64,000 nt of DNA. It comes from Cytobacillus oceanisediminis. Lineage in GTDB: Bacteria > Bacillota > Bacilli > Bacillales > Cytobacillaceae. Each line of letters starts with the position of its first letter. Position 1 is the stretch's first letter. Below the pieces are notes generated by a model. That model was not told the DNA's origin. It searched no databases and was given only the letters and a program-made list of their open reading frames with translations. The stretch is taken from NCBI RefSeq assembly GCF_003182355.1, contig NZ_QGTW01000001.1:186001-250000 (forward strand), written 5' to 3'. Shown here piece after piece: positions 52,855 to 61,172 of the stretch. Made by a program: the position numbers and the translations under genes.

Positions 52855-53433
52855 TTAAGCGTTATATTTTAATATAATACGCTTTGCCACATTCTCCAGT
52901 GTAACCTGTTTATTCATGCTGATTTTTCGCATTTTCTTAAATGCATCATCTTCTGGCATGTTAAATTTTTTCATTAAAATGCCTTTTGCTTTTTCAACCA
53001 TTTTTCTCTCATTTAGCTGCTGGTTCATAGATTCCACTTGTTCCCGAAAAGCATTTGCATTTTCGGCCTGCCTTAGGGCAATTTCTACTGCTGGAATTAA
53101 ACTAGCTTCATTGACAGGCTTTACTAAATAGCCCATGATATTAGCCTGTTTGGCCTTGTCGATATACTCACGCTGGCTGTAAGCTGTCAGCAGCAATATC
53201 GGTGTATTGTATTTCTTGGAGATAATTTCACTCGCTTTGAGTCCATTTAATATCGGCATTTTAATATCCATAATGATCAGGTCTGGTTTTAATGAAAACG
53301 CTTGTTCAACCGCTTTTTCACCATCCCCTGCCTGGCCGACAACATCATACCCTGCTTCCTCTAGCATCATTGTTAGATCCAAGCGGACAATTGATTCGTC
53401 CTCTACTACCATAATTCGCTTTTTCACGCCCAT
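52855..53433 (-). CDS. eutV: Response regulator with ANTAR RNA-binding domain
   Basis: 192 residues. Receiver domain (MVVEDESIVRLDLTMMLEEAGY, phospho-acceptor in LIIMDIKMP, LVKPVNE) then a coiled coil and the ANTAR domain (MVEKAKGILMKKFNMPEDDAFKKMRKIS). When phosphorylated by EutW it binds leader hairpins and prevents termination. Overlaps eutW by 10 bp. ATG 53433 after AAGGAAGG. Confidence 0.95.
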   Translation of the reverse strand: MGVKKRIMVVEDESIVRLDLTMMLEEAGYDVVGQAGDGEKAVEQAFSLKPDLIIMDIKMPILNGLKASEIISKKYNTPILLLTAYSQREYIDKAKQANIMGYLVKPVNEASLIPAVEIALRQAENANAFREQVESMNQQLNERKMVEKAKGILMKKFNMPEDDAFKKMRKISMNKQVTLENVAKRIILKYNA

Positions 53434-54854
53434 TCTGCCTTCCTTTCCAAGGGAAATTGGACTGTGGCAATTGTCCCCGTTTCAGCTTTTTCAATTAAAA
53501 AATGACCAGATAGATCATGTTCGATCATCATTTTCACAATATCTAAGCCTAAAGAAGGTTTTGCATTTGGTGAGTATCCTTCACCGTTGTCTTTGACCTG
53601 AACGATTATTGCATTTTCTTTAAGCTGGAAGCGAACGTCAATTTGCCCTTCACTCTCCATTTTAAAGGCATGCTTCATGCAGTTCTGAATAAGTTCATTA
53701 ATTACTAGTGATAAGGAAACAGCTTTATTGGAATCTATTAAAAGCTGAGGTCCGGAATAATTTATATGTATTTTTTTCTTTTCATGTTCAGCCTCGTTGA
53801 CAAGCATATTCCCTATTTTTTCAATTAGGCTATAAATATCAACTTCGTCCACACTTGAACTGGATAAAATAATTTCATAAACAGAGGCAATACTGGCAAT
53901 CCGGTTCAAGCTTTCAACAAAGTGAACCTTGCTCTCCTCTGGAAGGCCTCTGCGCATTTGCAGCCTTAAAAGGCTGGCAACAGTTTGCAGATTATTTTTA
54001 ACTCGGTGATGTATTTCCCTAATAGCAACTGATTTTACAACAAGCTCTCTTTCTTTTTCTCTTAACTCTGTTAAATCCTTAAGAATAACAAAAGTTCCAT
54101 TCGATCTTTCAGGCTGTCCAAGCTTAATTTTCTTTATACGAAAAACTTTGTTCATTATTTTGATTTCCTTAACAAGTAATTCCTCTGGTTCGTTAAGGAT
54201 GTCTTTAATACATGGGAAGCAATCAGTAATCTCAATGCCTACCCTGCATTCTACCATTCCTATTTCATGGATGAGATTTGTAGCGGATGGATTGTTATAG
54301 ACAATCTTATTTTCATGATCAATAAAAAATAATGATTCCTCAATTACTTCTGGAATTATCGGTCTGTTTTCCGCCATTCCAATCAAGATTCCGCTCAATG
54401 TTTCTGTTGCTTCTGATAGCGCTTCCAATTTCTGTTGACGCTGAAGTTTTTCGCTGATGTCTTTCTCCATTATTAATGCTCCAATAACACGATTACAAGA
54501 GCCCATTATGGGAACAACACTTTGCTCAACCGCCTTGCCTTCCTGTGTCAATGCTCTATTTAGAAACATATGTTTTCCTGTTCTTAACGTATAAAAGACT
54601 GAAGGTTCAAAAGCTTCGTAGGCAAACTTTCCAGCAACAGGCTTTTGATAGACAGATTTTGCAGTTGTAGGGGCGGCTTCAGCTACAACAATTGCATGTT
54701 TTCCTTCTTTCGTAGGACAATCCACAAACACATTTGCCTGGTTTAAATCAGCTATTAACGGAAGATTAACAGCAACTTCCTTAATTCTATCTACTTCTTT
54801 CTCTGAAAGATTGGTATGAAGAGAGCATAACTCTTCAACATAGGTGTTGGTCAT
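53424..54854 (-). CDS. eutW: Ethanolamine-sensing histidine kinase
   Basis: Cytosolic kinase, 476 residues from the ATG at 54854 (MTNTYVEELCSLHTNLSEKEVDRI), since GGGAG lies upstream and homologues begin here; the longer frame would add a spurious hydrophobic leader. Order: sensing domain (residues 1-140), a PAS-like region (EESLFFIDHENKIVYNN), the HisKA_2 phospho-acceptor helix IREIHHRVKNNLQTVASLL, and the ATPase domain (NELIQNCMKHAF; NGEGY). It phosphorylates EutV on ethanolamine binding. Confidence 0.93.
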   Translation of the reverse strand: MTNTYVEELCSLHTNLSEKEVDRIKEVAVNLPLIADLNQANVFVDCPTKEGKHAIVVAEAAPTTAKSVYQKPVAGKFAYEAFEPSVFYTLRTGKHMFLNRALTQEGKAVEQSVVPIMGSCNRVIGALIMEKDISEKLQRQQKLEALSEATETLSGILIGMAENRPIIPEVIEESLFFIDHENKIVYNNPSATNLIHEIGMVECRVGIEITDCFPCIKDILNEPEELLVKEIKIMNKVFRIKKIKLGQPERSNGTFVILKDLTELREKERELVVKSVAIREIHHRVKNNLQTVASLLRLQMRRGLPEESKVHFVESLNRIASIASVYEIILSSSSVDEVDIYSLIEKIGNMLVNEAEHEKKKIHINYSGPQLLIDSNKAVSLSLVINELIQNCMKHAFKMESEGQIDVRFQLKENAIIVQVKDNGEGYSPNAKPSLGLDIVKMMIEHDLSGHFLIEKAETGTIATVQFPLERKAEWA

Positions 54855-54986
54855 ATGATGGTAACTCCCAATACGTAATAAAAAGTCAGAATATATAAAA
54901 ATATTAAATGTAACCAAGAAGAATGTCAACATAGTTTTGAATAGTTTAATAGGAAATTTGGTACAGATATGGGTTGAAAGTGGATA

Positions 54987-55035
54987 TAAAAAAACAGGTA
55001 GCATTATTATGTCATGTTTTCATTCTGCTACCTGT
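54987..55035 (-). terminator. Terminator downstream of the eutC remnant
   Basis: ACAGGTAGCA/TGCTACCTGT stem with a 22-nt loop, followed by TTTTTTT on the minus strand, 15 bp after the remnant. It insulates eutW from the upstream peptidase. Confidence 0.8.
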
Positions 55036-55049
55036 AAAAATGATTTTTA

Positions 55050-55501
55050 TTATAGCTGGGCAAATTTTACTCCGCTTGCTTTATGCTTCAACATTTCCTC
55101 GATTAGGACTGCCAGATGTGCGCCAGCTTCAACAGGCGGAACTCCACCATTATGGATATTGCTAATAACAGCGCAGTCCTCCTACATTGTTTCATGATTG
55201 GGGCGATAAATTAGATAGGCACTAATACTTTTAGAAGTAGCCAATCCAGGACGTTCACCGATTAAGAAATTGACGACATCACAATTACAATGGAAGCCAG
55301 ATCATCCTGTATCCAAACACGGCTGCGTTTAATAAAAACCGGATCACCCATGGAAATATTCCTTGATATCAAACCTTGTATCAAAGCTGGAAGCAAATCC
55401 CTTATGTTTGATTCAACTCCACTTGAATTGAGTCCATCTGAAACAATGATTTGCAATAGATTATTTTGTGCGAAAATGGCAAGATAGCTTTTAATTATTT
55501 C
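55050..55501 (-). pseudogene. Truncated, frameshifted second eutC
   Basis: Begins immediately after the stop codon of the P1-family peptidase, in the same frame: EIIKSYLAIFAQNNLLQIIV, SDGLNSSGVESN, MGDPVFIKRSRVWIQDDLASI, then a frameshift to DVVNFLIGERPGLATSKSISAYL, a TAG at ...NHETM, and [18 protein letters not shown] up to AQL and TAA. These are the C-terminal two thirds of EutC (compare QIILSDGLSS, LIGERPGLVSAESLSAYL, ISNIHKGGIPPVEAGAYL in the intact gene). The sequence differs enough to be a paralogue or a resident from a second eut locus, not a fresh duplication. Confidence 0.9.
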
Positions 55502-56551
55502 TTACCTTTTGCTAAACATCCCCTCAACCACTCGTCCATTTCGCCCTTTCGTAGTCTCTGCCTGGGAAAGTGAATTGAGGATGGCTTCTTCGGCTGCTTC
55601 AGCTGCACCTTGAAAAAGCTGATTCATAATGGGATGATCATCCCTAAGAAAATGGGCAGTTTCAATCATATGGTTGCTTTGATGGGAAACTTTGTTGGCG
55701 GTTGAAAACGCAATGACAATGTCGCCGCTGCCATTGCTGAAGTGGCTTCCCGTCCGGCCGAGCCCGATTCCACATCTTTTTGCCAGTCTTTTTAGCTGCC
55801 TGTCACTGACAGGTGCGTTTGTTGCAAGGACAATCATGATGGAACCATCTGGCGTTTCATTAACCTCCTTTACAACCTCTGCAAACAGACCATATTTACT
55901 AAATGGGAAATCGTCTTTATTGCCAAAATTGGTGACAACCAGGCAGCTGATTATGTATTCTGCAGGCTTTGTTTTCTCATTAATTACGCGTGATGCCGTT
56001 CCGACGCCGCCTTTATAGCCAAAGCAGACCATCCCTTTGCCAGCTCCCACTGCACCTTCAACAGCACTCTCCTCTTTCGCACTTTCAATCGCTTCGATGG
56101 CATGCTCTGGCTTAACCGGCAATTCCCGGATGGAATTTAAATACCCGTCATTGCATTCTCCAACGACAATATTGATGGTTCCGGTTGTACCTCCTATATC
56201 AGGTGTGCTTTTTAGCATGTATTGCAAGGTACCTTGAGTGACAGCCGGAACGCCAAATGTATTGGTCAGCATGATCGGTGATTCAATCAAACCTAATTCT
56301 TCTATCTGTATAAGACCAGTTGTTTTGCCAAAGCCATTGATGACATAGCTGGCTGCAGGTACTTTTTCATGAAACAGATTTCCGCCATGAGGCAAAATAG
56401 CAGTTACGCCTGTGCAGGCATATTCGCCTTCTCCGTGGAGCGGATCATCTAAAGTGATATGTCCTACCCGGACCCCTTCAACATCTGTCATGCAATTCTT
56501 TTTGCCGGGCCGCAGTTTGCCTATTATAACGCCTCTTTCTCTTATTTTCAT
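55502..56551 (-). CDS. P1 (DmpA/S58) family aminopeptidase
   Basis: 349 residues from the ATG at 56551 (MKIRERGVIIGKLRPGKKN; TTGGAGG upstream). N-terminal nucleophile-type hydrolase: ITDVEGVRVGH-like NCMTDVEGVRVGHITL, GFGKTTGLIQIEELG, ...GGTTGTINIVVGECNDG; self-cleavage to expose the nucleophile occurs near VLATNAPVSDRQLKRLAKR. Members are D- or beta-aminopeptidases. The stop codon abuts a eutC relic, so its 3' flank was formed by a deletion or rearrangement, though the C-terminus looks complete. Confidence 0.88.
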   Translation of the reverse strand: MKIRERGVIIGKLRPGKKNCMTDVEGVRVGHITLDDPLHGEGEYACTGVTAILPHGGNLFHEKVPAASYVINGFGKTTGLIQIEELGLIESPIMLTNTFGVPAVTQGTLQYMLKSTPDIGGTTGTINIVVGECNDGYLNSIRELPVKPEHAIEAIESAKEESAVEGAVGAGKGMVCFGYKGGVGTASRVINEKTKPAEYIISCLVVTNFGNKDDFPFSKYGLFAEVVKEVNETPDGSIMIVLATNAPVSDRQLKRLAKRCGIGLGRTGSHFSNGSGDIVIAFSTANKVSHQSNHMIETAHFLRDDHPIMNQLFQGAAEAAEEAILNSLSQAETTKGRNGRVVEGMFSKR

Positions 56552-56718
56552 ATGTTCCTCCAAACGAAATTTTTGATTCAAACGCAAATACCTGGGTATT
56601 TTATTAAAACAGATCCATTCATTAGAATTTCCAAATGTTATCCTTTATAATAGATAGGTATTTAGGTTTCCTAATTATTTTATTATAGCTTGCAGAGTTT
56701 TTGGGAGGATTTTTTATT

Positions 56719-57903
56719 ATGAGTCAGTCTTTAGCAAAAGGGGCACGCAAACAGAGTGCGAGCTCAGAAAAAATATGGTCACGGGATTTTGTGCTGATTC
56801 TCATGTCCAATTTCTTTATATTTCTAGGATTTCAAATGACACTTCCCACCATACCTTTATTCGTTGAAAAATTAGGCGGAAATGATCAGCTGATTGGAAT
56901 TGTGGTTGGAATTTTTACTTTTTCGGCACTTCTGTTGCGCCCTTATGCAGGACATACCCTTGAGACAAAGGGAAGGCGCTTTGTCTACTTAACTGGCTTG
57001 GCCATTTTCGTCCTGTCCGTGGGCTCTTTCGGATTCGTGAATAGTTTGATTTTCTTATTTATTCTAAGAGTTGTCCAAGGATTTGGCTGGGGCTTTTCGA
57101 CAACTGCCTCAGGTACAATAGCCACTGATTTGATCCCTGCTAAACGGCGCGGGGAAGGAATGGGGTATTTTGGGCTTTCCGGGAATATTGCACTTGCTTT
57201 TGGTCCAACCTTGGGACTTGCTTTAGCTGGGATAATTTCTTTTAAGCTCTTATTTTTATTTTGTGCACTTTTAGGAATGACAGCCCTCCTCCTATCCTCA
57301 AGAATCGAATATAAACAAGTTGAAAAGCAGGCTGTTCCGATGAAAAGATGGGATATATATGAAAAAAGTGCTTTAAAACCATCCCTTCTTTTATTTTTTA
57401 TCACGGTGTCCTTTGGCGGTATCGCTTCTTTCCTTCCGATCTACTCTGCTCAAAAGGGTATAGGCGGAATACATTGGTACTTCCTTTTATTTGCCATTGC
57501 ATTAATGGTTTCACGGACATTTGCGGGAAGATTATATGACCAAAGAGGACATCAAGCGGTATTTATCCCGGGCGCTTTTTTAATTTTAATTGCCATGGTC
57601 CTTCTGGCCTGGCTGCCAAACAGCAATGTTATGTACACAGCTGCCATCCTTTATGGCCTTGGGTTCGGCTCCGTCCAGCCTGCACTTCAAGCCTGGTCTG
57701 TAAAGGAAGCCCCTGCCAATCGCCGGGGCATGGCAAATGCCACCTTTTTCTCCTTTTTTGACCTTGGTGTCGGTATCGGGGCTATTGTTTTCGGGCAAAT
57801 AGCTCACCAATTTGGCTATAGTACAATTTACCTGACAGCTGGTGGCTCTGTTCTAATTTCGATCCTTCTATATATAGGAATTCTGGCAACAAAACGGGGT
57901 TAA
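56719..57903 (+). CDS. MFS transporter, DHA1-type
   Basis: 394 residues from the ATG at 56719 (MSQSLAKGARKQ; GGGAGGA upstream), 12 membrane helices, motif A-like GHTLETKGRRFVYLTG and GRLYDQRGHQAVFI, and the efflux-type GFGWGFSTTASGTIATDLIPAKRRGEGMGYFG. Such YfkF/YwoG-like proteins are drug or metabolite exporters. It is divergent from the peptidase. Substrate unknown. Confidence 0.87.
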   Translation: MSQSLAKGARKQSASSEKIWSRDFVLILMSNFFIFLGFQMTLPTIPLFVEKLGGNDQLIGIVVGIFTFSALLLRPYAGHTLETKGRRFVYLTGLAIFVLSVGSFGFVNSLIFLFILRVVQGFGWGFSTTASGTIATDLIPAKRRGEGMGYFGLSGNIALAFGPTLGLALAGIISFKLLFLFCALLGMTALLLSSRIEYKQVEKQAVPMKRWDIYEKSALKPSLLLFFITVSFGGIASFLPIYSAQKGIGGIHWYFLLFAIALMVSRTFAGRLYDQRGHQAVFIPGAFLILIAMVLLAWLPNSNVMYTAAILYGLGFGSVQPALQAWSVKEAPANRRGMANATFFSFFDLGVGIGAIVFGQIAHQFGYSTIYLTAGGSVLISILLYIGILATKRG

Positions 57904-57947
57904 AAAGAAAGACGATTTACCTTTTCACTAGGAAATCGTCTTTTTTA
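57904..57947. terminator. Terminator of the MFS gene, convergent with the SDR gene
   Basis: AAGACGATTTACC...GGAAATCGTCTTTTTT hairpin. Confidence 0.85.
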
Positions 57948-57957
57948 TATAAAAAAT

Positions 57958-58740
57958 TTATAAAGCCTTCACCATGCCGCCATCAACGAGAATGGAGCTT
58001 CCGGTTACATAGCTGCTCGCATCGGAGGCAAGGAAGGTAACCACATTTGCAAACTCTTCCGGAGTTCCGTATCTTCGCAATGGAATCATGCTTTTTGCTC
58101 TTTCTGCAATTTCTTCCTTGGAGACGTTCTGTTTATCGGCATTGTGCTGATCCAGATAATCAACCCTGTCTGTTGCAATACGCCCTGGAGCTACGGTATT
58201 AATCAAAATATGATAAGGTGCCAGCTCCTCTGACAGCGTTTTTGTCATACCAACGATTCCTAAACGGAATGTATTGGATAAAAGAAGGCCCGGGATCGGC
58301 TGCTTAATGGAAGAAGATGCAATATTAATGATTCTGCCGCCATTTTTCTTCAGATCAGGAAGTGCTGCACGAATTAGTCTTACGTAACTTAACAGATTTA
58401 ATTGAAAAGCCTTTTCCCAATCTTCGTCGGTAAAGGTTTCAAATGTCCCGCCAGGAGGGCCGCCAGCGTTATTAACAAGAATGTCAATTCCACCAAGTGT
58501 TTCACTTGTATGCTTGATTAGTTGTTTAATATCTTCTGGATTGGTAATATCCGCTCTAAAATATTCAACTTCTATGCCGTTTTCACGGAATTCCGTTTGT
58601 ACAGACTTCAATTTTCCTTCATCCCGGCTTGTAATCATAACGCGTGCGCCTTCTTTTGCCAATTGGGCAGCCACTGCTTTTCCAAGGCCCTGACTTGAAG
58701 CAATGACCAGGGCGTTTTTATTTTTTAGGTTAAGATCCAT
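57958..58740 (-). CDS. Short-chain dehydrogenase/reductase
   Basis: 260 residues from the ATG at 58740 (MDLNLKNKNALVIASSQGLGK; GGAGG upstream). Cofactor turn ASSQGLGKAVA, NNAGGPPGG, catalytic region IINIASSSIKQPIPG; the usual Tyr-x-x-x-Lys is not obvious where S-x12-Y is expected (LLLSNTFRLGIVGMTKTLSEE has Asn-Thr-Phe-Arg), as in the YvaG/FabG-like subgroup with a Phe at that position. Ends GSSILVDGGMVKAL. Substrate unknown; catalysis may be altered. Confidence 0.83.
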   Translation of the reverse strand: MDLNLKNKNALVIASSQGLGKAVAAQLAKEGARVMITSRDEGKLKSVQTEFRENGIEVEYFRADITNPEDIKQLIKHTSETLGGIDILVNNAGGPPGGTFETFTDEDWEKAFQLNLLSYVRLIRAALPDLKKNGGRIINIASSSIKQPIPGLLLSNTFRLGIVGMTKTLSEELAPYHILINTVAPGRIATDRVDYLDQHNADKQNVSKEEIAERAKSMIPLRRYGTPEEFANVVTFLASDASSYVTGSSILVDGGMVKAL

Positions 58741-58817
58741 ATTGTTTTCCTCCATTTATTTTATTAAATCTATTATAATATAAAAGAGTGAATTTTTTAA
58801 AAATAAAACTTCAAACT

Positions 58818-58853
58818 AAAAAGGCGGAGCTGCCTTTGATAGTCAGAACCGCC
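58818..58853 (-). terminator. Terminator of the ArsR-SRPBCC operon
   Basis: GGCGG...CCGCC stem followed by TTTTT, just after the SRPBCC gene on the minus strand. Confidence 0.7.
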
Positions 58854-58869
58854 ATTCCATAGCTTTTAT

Positions 58870-59310
58870 TTATGAATTTATCTCTAAAATATTTTTTAGT
58901 TTATCCAGATCCTTCTTATTTGCTTTTCTCATCATGGCAGACATAATCGGTGCAGCCATTTTTGAAAAACCAGTGGGGTTTCCCCTATTGCGAAGGGTCA
59001 TCTGTGTGGTGTTTTCGTCAACGGCTTCCCATGTGTAGGTTGTTTCCATAGGAAAGGGTCCTTGTGCAGTTCTCATGATCATTTTTTCCCCGGCGATATA
59101 TTCCACTATTTCATATACATATGCTAATTCTCTTCCCAGAAATTGAGCCTTAAAAGCAATTTGGGAACCTACACTCAAAGGCTTCTCTGTTTTCCACTCT
59201 GCTGATTGAATATTAACGTACCATTCAGGAGCATTGTCCGGGTTTGCAGCATACTCCGCCACTCTTTCAAGAGGAGAATGGATATTCCTTTTTGTCACTA
59301 CATCAACCAT
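58870..59310 (-). CDS. SRPBCC (polyketide cyclase/CoxG-like) protein
   Basis: 146 residues with one START-like lipid/ligand-binding fold: VVTKRNIHSPLERVAEYAANPDNAPEWY at the start and TTYTWEAVDENTTQMTLRNRGNP in the sheet. ATG 59310 after GGTGGAGG. It follows the ArsR-SRPBCC gene by 15 bp and is its probable partner. Ligand unknown. Confidence 0.85.
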   Translation of the reverse strand: MVDVVTKRNIHSPLERVAEYAANPDNAPEWYVNIQSAEWKTEKPLSVGSQIAFKAQFLGRELAYVYEIVEYIAGEKMIMRTAQGPFPMETTYTWEAVDENTTQMTLRNRGNPTGFSKMAAPIMSAMMRKANKKDLDKLKNILEINS

Positions 59311-59325
59311 GCTTTTCCTCCACCT

Positions 59326-60120
59326 TTAATTTGAATCGTTAGATTGTTCCAAGTAATTTTTCAGGAGGGTTCCCAAAAGGTATTTCCAGCCTTCTGTGTG
59401 TTCCTTTTCCCAGTTATCCTCTAAAATACCGGACGCAGTATGAGAGAGCTGAAGAGTGGTAACACCATCTTTTTCTTTAAGCCGATAAGTATATGCGCTT
59501 TGCACAGCTCCCTGCATTCCAAGATGGCCATGCATCCTGATTTCTTCAGGCGCATTCACATAATAAACATTTCCCCAGACGGCACCCTCGTTTTCTCCCC
59601 ATTTTTCCACAAAAAGGCCACCAGGCACAGGGTCAAAGGAAAAGTTTGATTCTGTTCCCTTTGGAGCTAAACGAAATTCCCACCAGTCCCCTGCATTTTC
59701 GGTTAAAGCTTTAAAAACCTGATGACGAGGTGCGTTAATGATCACTTCTTGTTCAATTTGAAATACCTTTGCTTCTGTATGTGCCATTTCTTTTTCTCCT
59801 CCTAATTGTTCAGCCGCTAATTTTAAATTAAGCAAAGATGAGGCTGATGATTCCATGTACTTTCCCACCCAGCGGTCATGCATTTCCTGTAGAGGTACAG
59901 CATTCAGAAAGTTAAGTCTGTACCTTCCCTTCCTGCGGACAACAACCAAATTTCCTTCCTGTAAAGCAGATAAATGTTTCATGATTGCGTACCTCGAAAC
60001 TTCAGGAAAATATTCATCTAGCTCTCCTGTCGTACGGGGTGAATGGCGAAGAATATCAAGAATCTTTCTGCGTATAGGATGTCCGAGTGCTTTAAATAAG
60101 GCTGAAAGCTCATCTTCCAT
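59326..60120 (-). CDS. ArsR-type HTH fused to an AHSA1/SRPBCC domain
   Basis: 264 residues. Winged helix at 1-95 (LFKALGHPIRRKILDILRHSPRTTGELDEYF, YAIMKHLSALQEGNLV, RRKGRYRLNFLN), then an SRPBCC ligand-binding domain from about 115 (QEVIINAPRHQVFKALTENAGDWWEFR) to the end (HTEGWKYLLGTLLKNYLEQ). It lacks the metal cysteines of classical ArsR. The fusion suggests a one-component sensor for a hydrophobic ligand. Two matching palindromes lie just upstream of its ATG at 60120. Confidence 0.9.
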   Translation of the reverse strand: MEDELSALFKALGHPIRRKILDILRHSPRTTGELDEYFPEVSRYAIMKHLSALQEGNLVVVRRKGRYRLNFLNAVPLQEMHDRWVGKYMESSASSLLNLKLAAEQLGGEKEMAHTEAKVFQIEQEVIINAPRHQVFKALTENAGDWWEFRLAPKGTESNFSFDPVPGGLFVEKWGENEGAVWGNVYYVNAPEEIRMHGHLGMQGAVQSAYTYRLKEKDGVTTLQLSHTASGILEDNWEKEHTEGWKYLLGTLLKNYLEQSNDSN

Positions 60121-60154
60121 AACTAAGTATCCTTTCGCTGTTGGAATTCTTTAC

Positions 60155-60199
60155 ATGTGACAAAACAGTAACATATTTAATGTGACCTAATGGTAACAT
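60155..60199. promoter_or_regulatory. Duplicated operator upstream of the ArsR-SRPBCC gene
   Basis: ATGTGAC-N6-GTAACAT occurs twice, at 60155-60174 and 60180-60199 (25 bp centre to centre); each is a dyad with one mismatch. Likely autoregulatory binding sites. Confidence 0.75.
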
Positions 60200-60228
60200 T
60201 AGATTTTTTTCAGGTCAATAGGGCGAAT

Positions 60229-60263
60229 AAAATAGCCCAGGCAAATAAAGCCTAGGCTGTTTT
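60229..60263 (-). terminator. Terminator of the enoyl-CoA hydratase gene
   Basis: AGCCTAGGC/GCCTGGGCT stem (one G-T pair) followed by ATTTTA on the minus strand. Confidence 0.75.
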
Positions 60264-60270
60264 CGTTTAT

Positions 60271-61056
60271 TTAATCTTTAAATTTAGCTTCCCTTTTTTC
60301 TAAAAATGCAGCTATTCCTTCTTTTCCTTCCGCACTTTTCGCCCTTTCCGCAAGAAATACAGTTTCCATCGCCATTTGGGATTCAAGCGTTTCCTGCAGA
60401 GAGTGGTAGAATAACTTTTTAGTGGCTCCAAAAGCATTCATAGGTCCTTCTGCAAGAGCTTCAGCCAGGTTGATGACAGCCGGCATCAGTTCTTCTTCAG
60501 GATGGACTTGATTGACAATACCCCACTCTGCAGCTTCTTTCGCATTTAACATTCGGTTTGTATACATCAGCTCCAGCGCTCGGTTCATGCCTACTTTTCT
60601 CGGTAAAAAGTAACTGCCTGATCCATCGGGAGTCAAACCAATTTTATTGTAAGCCATAACAAATTTTGAACCTTCAGCCGCATAAACAAGGTCGCAGGAG
60701 AGGGCAAGGCTCATGCCTGCACCAGCTGCAACACCATTCACCGCCCCAATAAGAGGCTTATTCATTCTGGCAAAATGCGAAACAGCCCCATGCAAATAAG
60801 CGGTTACCATTTTTAAGTGAGTGGGCATCTCTGCCCCTTCACTTGAAAAGCTTTTCAAATCGCCGCCGACAGAAAACTTATTGCCGGCACCTGTGATCAC
60901 AACTGTCCGTATCTCCTCATTTTCCGAGCAAATAATGGCTATATCCAGCAAATCTTTTGAAAGCTGCAGATCAATTCCATTGCCTGCTTCCGGACGGTTT
61001 AATGTAACAATCCCAACGTTATTTTCAATGGTTAAAAGTACCTTTTTATTTTCCAA
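60271..61056 (-). CDS. Enoyl-CoA hydratase/isomerase family protein
   Basis: Crotonase fold, 261 residues: GNKFSVGGDLKSF (oxyanion hole), GAVNGVAAGAGMSLALSCDLVYAAEGSKFVMAYNKIGLTPDGS. The glutamates used for hydration in classical ECH are not both conserved (position 2 reads LTPDGSGSYF), typical of PaaG/isomerase-like members. TTG start at 61056 after GGAGGA. It lies in an acyl-CoA metabolism neighbourhood. Confidence 0.88.
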   Translation of the reverse strand: MENKKVLLTIENNVGIVTLNRPEAGNGIDLQLSKDLLDIAIICSENEEIRTVVITGAGNKFSVGGDLKSFSSEGAEMPTHLKMVTAYLHGAVSHFARMNKPLIGAVNGVAAGAGMSLALSCDLVYAAEGSKFVMAYNKIGLTPDGSGSYFLPRKVGMNRALELMYTNRMLNAKEAAEWGIVNQVHPEEELMPAVINLAEALAEGPMNAFGATKKLFYHSLQETLESQMAMETVFLAERAKSAEGKEGIAAFLEKREAKFKD

Positions 61057-61138
61057 TTCCTATCCTCCTCATTGAATGTTCCTAATAGATTTCTATTTTA
61101 TACGCCTGTATTCCTGTAGAGTATATTGGAAAAATAAA

Positions 61139-61172
61139 AGAAGCCCGCCATTTGCGAATGGCAGGCTCCCTA
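61139..61172 (-). terminator. Terminator of the quinone oxidoreductase gene
   Basis: GCCTGCCATT/AATGGCGGGC hairpin followed by TTCTTTT. Confidence 0.8.

Noticed and set aside
55050-55501. Readthrough fusion of the peptidase with the eutC remnant
   Set aside because: Although in frame across one stop codon, the remnant has a frameshift and a further TAG, so no useful product would form.
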